A stretch of 64,000 nt of DNA, from positions 9,416,153-9,480,152 of the forward strand of contig SSNP01000002.1 of NCBI GenBank assembly GCA_006937955.1, in the 5' to 3' direction. The notes under the pieces were generated by a model, which was given only the letters and a program-made list of their open reading frames with translations, did no database searches and was not told where the DNA came from. Shown here one piece after another: positions 58,801 through 64,000 of this stretch. Position numbers and translations under genes: made by a program. Each line of letters starts with the position of its first letter. Position 1 is the first letter of the stretch. Source of the DNA: Pachypanchax playfairii. Its lineage: Eukaryota > Chordata > Actinopteri > Cyprinodontiformes > Aplocheilidae.

Positions 58801-61800
58801 AGTCAGAAGAGTTGTTTTACAGATTAAAACTGCATTGTGTGCTAAAATATTCACATTACAGAGTATACTGCAACAAACAAACAAAAAACTTTGATAAATC
58901 AAGACTTTTACAAACTCCTTATGCATTACTTCCCATAGTCCAGTCAGTATCAGATTACACAGACAGATTATCTTTATGATAATCACACAGTAAAACTCCA
59001 TAATAAATGGATGAGATGAATTCAGATGAATTCATCCAAAGAAACTCAAATCATACAATCTCTGAAGATATTTTTCAGTTTTAGCAGCTTGCGCGAGGGC
59101 ACATCACATAACTGGAAATCAAACCCCAAATCTTAAAGTTTATTTTTTTCCATCTGCTTCTCATTCCTTCTTTTATTCCCTCTACAGTCCGTGATGTCCA
59201 CAGTCTGGTTATTCGCTCAGTGTGCCACGCCCACGCTGGAGTCTACAAGAGTGTAATCTCAAATAAAATAGGAAAAGCTACCTGCTATGCACATCTCTAT
59301 GTCACAGGTGATTTCTCTATGTTGCCATGCAAAGTATCTCAAGCCTCACACAACATGTCAGATACTTTTCTGTGCTTCTACATCTTCTGTCTTTTGTTTC
59401 AGACATCCTTCCAGACCCCCCTGATGGCACTCCAGTGATAGAGTCCATCACTGGTAAAGCCATCACTTTAAGCTGGAAGAAACCAAGAAGGTTGGATCCT
59501 TCCATTGGTATGTAAAATGAAGAAAAATAAAGAAAGTATTGTAAATTATAAATATCTCATGCTCACTTTCATGCAAATGTATTCCTACGAAGTTAAATAT
59601 AGAGAAAACTGCTTACTTTTAGATCCCACCTCCCTGATGTATGCCATCCAACAACAAGCTCTAGGCTCCATCCAGTGGATTATTATAGCCTCTGGCTTGA
59701 AAGAAACCACCTACACCATCACAACCCTCTCCAAAGGTGTGCGCTATGCTTTCAGAGTCCTGACTATCACCTCCAAAGCCTTCAGCAAGCCCTCACCTGC
59801 CACTGATCCAGTGCAGCTTCTGGACCGAGGTAGGCTCCAGGTTTCAGAGCTGCCATTCATTTATTGAATAAGGTTATTGATTAATCATACATATTTTTTG
59901 AATGTGAAGGTCCCTACCTTCAGGAGGCTCCAGTGATAACTGACAGACCTGACATTGTGTATGTGACTGAGAACCAATCGGTCACCATCTCTGTCACTCT
60001 CAATCATGTCAATGCTGCCATAACTTGGAAGAGGTATCTACATCATGTTTGTCTAGTTTCTTCAAGTTAACTGAACTCTGTACGTTGTGTTGACGTTAGT
60101 TTAAACTATATTCATCATCAGGAAAGGAGTGACCTTGGCCAACAAGCCAGGCCTGTATGAGATGATTATGCCAGATGACAACCAGCATACACTGAAGCTA
60201 CTGAATGTGAAGAGTTCTGATGTTGGTGAGATGACCTTTTTGGCCTCCAATGAATATGGAAGCGATAGCTGCACCTTCAGCATGGAGATGGCAGGTAGAA
60301 AGAAGATCTGTAAAGCTATAGAGTTATTGATGGTGTTGATCCATGATACATTCTTTTGTACTTTGCAACTATGTCCACAGCTCCACCAACATTTGAGACT
60401 ATCATGGAAGACTTGGATGTTTGTGCAGGGGAGACCCCTCGCTTTGCTGTCGTTGTTGAGGGCAGACCCATTCCTGACATCCTCTGGTTCAAGGTTTTTA
60501 TTCAGATTTATTCAAAAATATCTCCTGTGGAAATGATCCATTATATAATAACTGTATGTTTAAGAGGAACCAAGAGGCCAAATATAGCATAGCATGAGAA
60601 CTTTGATGGTAATACAATCATAATGTGGGTCTTTTGGTTATTTAATAGCTAGCTTGACTAATCAGCATTTTATTAATACTATAACCTGTTAACAAATTAT
60701 AAAGTAAGATATCAAGTCAGCTGTCCTTGAAACTGATTAAAGTAAACATTGTTCACTAAGATGTTGAAAGTCGGAGCTTTTGCTTTCAGGGTGATATCTT
60801 GCTGTCAGAGAGCAGCCACTACACGTTCGTGTATGATGATAACGAGTGTTCCTTGGTGGTCCTGAATGCTCATCCGGAGGATTCTGGGGTGTACACATGT
60901 ACCGCTCGGAACCTGGCAGGATCCGTTTCTTGTAAAGCTGAACTCACTGTTCATGAAGGTAACAGACAAAATCTCCCAAATATCATATAAATTGCAGGGA
61001 CAAAAATGAACCATCTGTTTTATTTTTTATTTAAACTGATTGTAATATCAGTTGTTTATCTTATATTTACTTGTTGTAGCTAAGAGTAAAGAGGAGCCAG
61101 TGGATGATGAGGCGAGTATTCTGAGGAAAATGCGACGGCTGACTGACTACTATGACATTTACAAGGAAATTGGAAGGTACAGAAAGCTTTAAGCACAGAA
61201 CAGAAGATTATAATTAAACAGAGCTCCTAGCTGTGTTCTTATATCTATTATTCTGCGGTTACAAGATAATCCCAGAAGAACTACAGTGAATTATTTTTTT
61301 TTCTTTAAGGGGTACATTTTCCTACGTGAAACGTGTCACACAGAAGGCGACCAAAATAGAGTATGCTGCCAAATTTATCTCCACCCGGGCCAAGAAAAAG
61401 GAATCTGCTCTGAGAGAGATGAACCTGCTTTCCAAGCTGGACCACGAGAGAGTCCTTTACTTTCACGATGCCTTCGAGAAGAAGAACACAGTCATCATCA
61501 TCACAGAAATGTATCCTTAGTAAAACAATGACACAGATGCAGATAATACATTTAATATGTCAAGTTCAGTGTATTAATTTGGTTTTCTATTACCTTTGGC
61601 CTTAAGTGTAAGTGAACAAAAACCTTAATTATTTTTAAGATGTCACGAGGAGCTGCTGGACAGATTTACAAAGAAATCTACAATACTGGAATCAGATGTA
61701 AGTCCTGTGTTTCATAACCTTGAAAATTTAGACTATATTTTATTCCGGTTGGAAATTCAAATGTATTTTTGTGCATACATTTGATACACTGTCTAATACT

Positions 61801-64000
61801 GTATATACTAGAAAGAAAGAAACGAACACAGACTCAGATGAAGTGACAAAATGGCCCTGTCCCAATACCCGCACTTGCACCCTTGTGCACTTCAATGAGG
61901 GGCGCGAGTGCGTAGGGTGTCCAGATTCTCCAGAGTGGAGAGTCGTGCCCTTGGCCCCTTCCCTTTTGCACCCTTAATCCGCACTTCGCCAAAGCCTGCA
62001 TCAGTGCAGACTTCCGCAAAGGGTATTTCCCACAATGCACTGCAGCATGTGAATTTTGATGGAAGAAGAAGGTGGAGAAATGGCTGAACCAACTAGATGT
62101 GTAATTGCAATCGAATGATTCTTTGTTCGAAAGATGTGTCACATATCTGATAAAAAATATAATTAATTAATAACGGTACTGGTATTTATTTTGGATATGA
62201 TATACTAACAGTTTAATCACTTATTCTGTCTTATACACCTCCTTAGGTTCCTATGCTTCCTTCTCCTCAAAATAAATATTTGTTGGAGTTGTAAAGTTAT
62301 TTTTAGCATCAAAATAATGCAAACAATGACTGGCCATTTTGGTTGTCATTGAGATACACCACAATGCTCGCTGTCCCACTACAGCAATATGTGTGCACTT
62401 GTTTACCGTAGGGTGCAGTGCGGGTATTGGGGACAGGGCCAATATGTAAAGATCACATTTACTGAATTCTTCATGCCGACATAACTCAGGTTCTTCCCCT
62501 GATCTCATATGTATCTTTATGTTTGAACCATTTATAAGATGGTGTAAGTAATTATCAAACTGAAAATGAGTGAAAACACATCCGGTAATAACTGAAAGGC
62601 TGACATTTTTCCTGTTCCACAGATACGTTCATGTATAAGACAACTGCTTGAGGGAGTGGACTACCTTCATCATCTAAACATTATACACCTGGACATAAAG
62701 GTAGACCAATCATTCATCAATGTCTTTTAAATACAAGTGAGGTTGTAGATGTGTACAAAATTAATGACATTCTCGCAGCAGAACATGATTAAATATACAT
62801 ATTTTTTTGTTTTGTTTTTGTTATTTTTTTCAGCCTGAAAACATCCTCATGGCAGATCATCAAAGTGATCAAATTCGAATATGTGATTTTGGAAATGCGA
62901 TGATGATCACACCTGATGAGGCTCAATACTGCAAATATGGCACACCAGAGTTTGTTGCGCCAGAAATTGTTAATCAGACGCCTGTTTCAAAAGCAACGGA
63001 CATATGGTATGTGGAGTTTCTTTAACTGGCAACATTTTCAAGTGATTTTTAAAATGTTTTTTGACCTATTTTGTTTTCTCTCTCCAGGCCTATAGGAGTC
63101 ATAGCATACTTGTGGTAAGTAAATATCTTTGATTTACATCTTTTTGATTAGGCTGTTAGATTTAGAGACATTTTTCTTAACTTCCTGTATTTTTCTGCTA
63201 TTTTTTTTTTGGTTCTTAGTCTGACAGGAATTTCACCCTTTGCTGGAGAAAGTGACCGGAGCTCTGTGCTGAACATCAGAAACTACAACGTGGCATTCGA
63301 GGAGAACATGTTTGCTGATCTCAGCCGGGAGGCAAAAGGATTCATCATAAAGCTGCTCGTGGCAGACAGGCTGTGAGTAACATTACGGGGTCACTATTTA
63401 GCTTTGTTTTATTAATCTTTGCCAGTATTGCTGTAATTCCTATAACTTGTAATTTCAAAAGATTTTAAATGCCGATTTTATGGCTTAAGATCTTGAAATT
63501 GTCTTGTATTTCCAAGATAGTAAAAAACAACTCTAAGTGATCAATATCTGTTACTCATTATCTTTAGTGAAGCATTAAATAATTTATTTTTAACAAGCTT
63601 TTCTAATTTGTATTGCAGGTTATATCAAATTACTACATTAACTTAAAATATTATTTCTGCTCAGTACTCAATACTTTAAAGAATAAAGATACATTCATTG
63701 AGATACTCAGAATCAATTCAAACATCGGATGTTAGTTAAATAACAGTCTCTATGTATCTGTCTATAGAATTAAAAAAGCACAGATAATAAAGCACTCTTA
63801 CAGAAATTCCCTTTTTTTCTTTCAGGAGACCTGATACTCAAGAATGTCTCAGACATCCTTGGTTCAAGGTAAGCAATAAACCAAATTATCATCCTGTGCA
63901 ATGCACATGATGAGATTAAACCTGGTGGCATTCTTAATAGCTTACATTTAAATCTATTGACTATTTATTCTATAGGTACTTAGCAAAGGGAAAGCTGTTA
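43422..64000 (+). CDS. speg: Striated muscle preferentially expressed protein kinase (SPEG), 5' part of gene; continues beyond window
   Basis: SPEG is a giant MLCK/titin-group protein at the triad and sarcomere of striated muscle, needed for excitation-contraction coupling. Exons: 43422-43839, 51309-51395, about 52315-53840, 53985-54128, 54220-54402, 55036-55202, 55407-55495, 57045-57220, 57353-57613, 57693-57851, 57994-58183, 58261-58490, 59188-59307, 59403-59507, 59623-59829, 59910-60033, 60122-60294, 60381-60493, 60790-60958, 61080-61176, 61310-61510, 61640-61697, 62623-62700, 62834-63006, 63088-63114, 63220-63372, 63826-63868, 63976-64000 (cut). Except for the third exon's start, all junctions are GT-AG and in frame. 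Domain order (Ig, disordered, Igs, FN3, Igs, kinase) matches SPEG. Two paralogues are expected in teleosts; which one this is cannot be told. Confidence 0.93.
45146..45155 (+). promoter_or_regulatory. speg: Perfect CArG box (SRF site) in speg intron 1
   Basis: CCATATTTGG fits CC(A/T)6GG exactly. SRF sites of this type drive many muscle genes, and speg is a muscle gene with internal promoters in mammals. Position is about 1.3 kb into the first intron. One 10-bp match in 64 kb can occur by chance, so function is inferred. Confidence 0.4.
46540..46935. repeat. Dispersed repeat, third copy of the GTTTAATT-core family
   Basis: GAGTTTAATTAAAATTTATC near 46882 followed by GATTCATGAGATATTTTGCTG resembles the copies near 2588 and 2821. 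Only the last ~60 bp are clearly related; the left limit is a guess. Confidence 0.45.
51309..51395 (+). CDS. speg: speg exon 2 (acidic linker)
   Basis: 87 bp, phase 1 to phase 1. It begins DSETTEDE right after the Gly that ends exon 1, corresponding to the acidic segment after Ig1 in mammalian SPEG, and ends AVPTG. Acceptor TTTTAG and donor GGTAAC (a weaker donor). The rest of the exon is Glu/Asp-rich and probably unstructured. Confidence 0.8.
52315..53840 (+). CDS. speg: speg long exon: disordered Ser/Pro/Arg-rich region
   Basis: About 508 codons of low-order sequence: SPPQVLPPPSPRLVKRTS, SRPQTPLSECS, repeated RRSLD and SREDLREAL motifs, QKVQDIENKFTEELQRIKKL, a Gln-rich tract (MQQQQQELQQLQPQ) and a tail RSRPLSPEL. 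The RPQTPLSE, EERRRSL and SPEL landmarks are in the same order as in SPEG, where this inter-Ig region carries phosphorylation sites. The exon end 53840 (phase 1) is firm. The start is uncertain: the frame is open from 52241, and the acceptor at 52313-52314 is the best by sequence but needs a phase-2 upstream exon. Confidence 0.85.
53985..54402 (+). CDS. speg: speg exons for Ig domain 2 (53985-54128 and 54220-54402)
   Basis: Begins DSSDDSYVSAGEDPMEAPVF, a strongly conserved SPEG stretch, then an Ig domain: PLQDTVASAGGDVLLKTIIAG, Trp in EVTWSKDN and GRYCVTAVNQVGRASS. The first canonical Ig Cys position reads Thr (LLKTI) where I recall human SPEG having Cys; the second Cys (YC) is kept. Intron GT at 54129. 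Confidence 0.92.
54474..54560 (-). repeat. Short LINE-type 3' end relic in speg intron
   Basis: AAGTCAAGTTTATTTATAGA then GCACTTTTAACATACAACAT resembles the reversed 3' end of fish LINE families, as in the 7263 and 56239 copies. It incidentally contains a TTATTTATAG MEF2-like string, best read as repeat sequence. Confidence 0.45.
55036..57220 (+). CDS. speg: speg exons for Ig domain 3 (55036-55202, 55407-55495, 57045-57220)
   Basis: The first exon carries SSPITSDEEYLSPLEEV, a SPEG signature. The next two give VTMMDQAVIEGQEVTMSVSI, PKPMLYWLRDRVTV and SDSGIYTCRIINEYGTKQCE. This is the Ig domain that in mammals forms the core of the short APEG-1 isoform. The first Ig Cys is Ser (TMSVS), as in mammalian SPEG. 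The 1.55 kb intron between 55495 and 57045 holds two LINE-type insertions. Confidence 0.92.
55905..56165 (-). repeat. Teleost LINE-type 3' end relic (reverse orientation)
   Basis: AATTCAATTGAATTCAGTTT, then TTATATAGTATATAACAGGT, CATCTCAAGGCACTTTCCAG and near the far end CACATAGGGGGAAAAGTGGA. Reversed, this matches the family seen on the + strand at 13440-13815. Diverged and non-coding. Confidence 0.6.
56239..56706 (-). mobile_element. L2-like LINE, 5'-truncated, with candidate 8-bp target duplication
   Basis: On the minus strand the frame ending at 56348 encodes YHITLVLARLHWLPVRFRIK, then LFTVKALHSLAPIYLSQLL, RIPSGRFESRGERAFSICAP and KLWNQLPMTVRLS, the classic C-terminus of L2/CR1-type reverse transcriptases, with no internal stop. 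The 3' UTR runs to a CATAC-type tail at about 56239-56254. TAAATACC occurs on both sides (56231-56238 and 56707-56714), a candidate target-site duplication. The insertion is dead (5'-truncated) but looks fairly young. Confidence 0.85.
57353..57613 (+). CDS. speg: speg exon for Ig domain 4
   Basis: Single 261-bp exon (phase 1 to 1) encoding a complete Ig domain: AIIRPVRDITAKAGETVLFE, Cys in FECHIIG, Trp in VDWLADG, FDGRKCRLLLNSVHEDDSGT and YMCKLSTVK. One-exon I-set domains are typical of this family. Acceptor ACCCAG is followed by seven C residues. Confidence 0.93.
57693..58183 (+). CDS. speg: speg exons for Ig domain 5 (57693-57851 and 57994-58183)
   Basis: SLEPLFTRMLDVLEVIEGRN, Cys in FDCKVSGTPPPKVTW, SHFDQQLVESEDIRI across the junction, and DDEGFYTVRALNSHGEAESS. 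The second Ig Cys is replaced (YTV), as in mammals where this position reads YAV. The second exon ends in a phase-2 CAG AT at 58183. Confidence 0.92.
58261..59307 (+). CDS. speg: speg exons for linker and Ig domain 6 (58261-58490 and 59188-59307)
   Basis: KLEKMPSIPEEPEIPENEVE is a conserved SPEG linker. Then PDFIKPLYDLDVIEGKEAVL, Cys in LKCKVAGLPYPTIIWFHNG, and the second exon gives FRDVHSLVIRSVCHAHAGVY, KSVISNKIGKATCYAHLYV. The usual second Cys is absent at YKS, again as in mammals. Phase-2 acceptor at 58259-58260. Confidence 0.92.
59403..59829 (+). CDS. speg: speg exons for fibronectin type III domain (59403-59507 and 59623-59829)
   Basis: DILPDPPDGTPVIESITGKA, ITLSWKKPRRLDPSIDP across the junction, YAIQQQALGSIQWIIIASGL, and GVRYAFRVLTITSKAFSKPS. 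The Trp in LSW, the Tyr/Phe in YAFRV and the SKPSPA end are the FN3 landmarks. It sits between Ig6 and Ig7, exactly where SPEG has its first FN3. Confidence 0.9.
59910..60294 (+). CDS. speg: speg exons for Ig-like domain 7 (59910-60033 and 60122-60294)
   Basis: EAPVITDRPDIVYVTENQSV, TLNHVNAAITWKR, then PGLYEMIMPDDNQHTLKLLN and EMTFLASNEYGSDSCTFSME. A weakly canonical Ig domain without the usual Cys pair, matching the DKPDIVYVVEGQ region of mammalian SPEG. The exons meet in phase 2. Confidence 0.9.
60381..60958 (+). CDS. speg: speg exons for Ig domain 8 (60381-60493 and 60790-60958)
   Basis: APPTFETIMEDLDVCAGETP, RFAVVVEGRPIPDILWFK, then LLSESSHYTFVYDDNECSLV, DSGVYTCTARNLAGSVSCKA. This Ig domain directly precedes the kinase. 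The donor after the Lys at 60493 (GTTTTT) is unusually weak, but the family alignment and frame support it. Confidence 0.9.
61080..64000 (+). CDS. speg: speg exons for the first protein kinase domain (3' end cut by window)
   Basis: Exons 61080-61176, 61310-61510, 61640-61697, 62623-62700, 62834-63006, 63088-63114, 63220-63372, 63826-63868, 63976-64000. Motifs in order: glycine loop EIGRGTFSYV (split across an intron), Lys in AAKFIST, helix C Glu in REMNLLSKLDHERVLYFHDA, catalytic loop HLDIKPEN, CDFGNA, activation segment YGTPEFVAPEIV, then GISPFAGESD and the terminal HPWFK. HLD instead of HRD is typical of titin/MLCK kinases. All catalytic residues are present, so it is predicted active. A 27-nt micro-exon (63088-63114) encodes PIGVIAYL. 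The kinase C-terminus and second kinase domain are outside the window. Confidence 0.94.
61853..62440. mobile_element. MITE with ~23-bp inverted termini in speg kinase intron
   Basis: The left end GGCCCTGTCCCAATACCCGC at 61853 is repeated inverted at the right end (GCGGGTATTGGGGACAGGGC ... to 62440) with one extra base. The 588-bp element lies wholly inside the intron 61698-62622, and AAT flanks both ends (61850-61852 and 62441-62443), a possible 3-bp target duplication. This would suit a PIF/Harbinger-type MITE. No transposase is encoded. A 102-codon minus-strand frame inside is incidental. Confidence 0.8.

Noticed and set aside
1..64000. CRISPR arrays, operons, phage or bacterial islands
   Set aside because: No regularly spaced repeats; genes are split by GT-AG introns and the DNA is vertebrate throughout.

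Overview
The window is a stretch of vertebrate nuclear DNA, almost certainly from a teleost fish. The evidence is: GT-AG split genes with mostly short introns, two eukaryotic tRNA-Ser genes, and debris of repeat families common in fish genomes (L2-like and RTE-like LINE 3' ends, short inverted-repeat DNA transposons, AC-rich microsatellites). All five protein genes are on the + strand. No operon, CRISPR array, phage or bacterial feature is present, and I found no novel multi-gene system.

Layout. (1) 1-4740: the last two coding exons and 3' UTR of a tomoregulin gene (tmeff2; the rest lies upstream). (2) 6938-7019: tRNA-Ser(AGA). (3) 7020-16237: gene-free, holding an L2-like fragment, a duplicated ~260 bp block, a decayed C2H2 zinc-finger pseudogene, a GC-rich direct repeat and a MITE-like element. 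(4) 16238-27475: cavin2 (two exons, 9.8 kb intron) followed by a long 3' UTR. (5) 32224-32305: tRNA-Ser(CGA). (6) 33625-35171: nabp1, six exons, 216 aa. (7) 38493-39717: a CXCR1/CXCR2-type chemokine receptor, 359 aa, with a 7-nt first coding segment. (8) 43422 to the window end: the 5' part of speg, a giant striated-muscle kinase of the MLCK/titin group. It is readable through Ig1, a long disordered exon, further Ig domains, an FN3 domain and most of the first kinase domain. The second kinase domain lies outside.

The genes do not form a pathway; they are a synteny block. tmeff2-cavin2-nabp1 corresponds to human 2q32.3, and CXCR1/2 plus SPEG to human 2q35, so two segments well separated in human are adjacent here (from memory, not re-checked). 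cavin2 (caveolae) and speg (junctional membrane and sarcomere) are both muscle-relevant, but nothing in the sequence links their regulation.

Splice junctions were placed by hand. Reading frame is preserved across every junction listed for tmeff2, cavin2, nabp1, the receptor and 24 of the speg exons. The one unresolved junction is the start of the long speg exon near 52.3 kb. The most useful second-look items are that junction, a perfect CArG box in speg intron 1, an RFX-like X-box before cavin2, the zinc-finger relic, an L2 insertion with a candidate 8-bp target duplication, two MITEs with clear inverted termini, and an expanded acidic repeat in Cavin-2.
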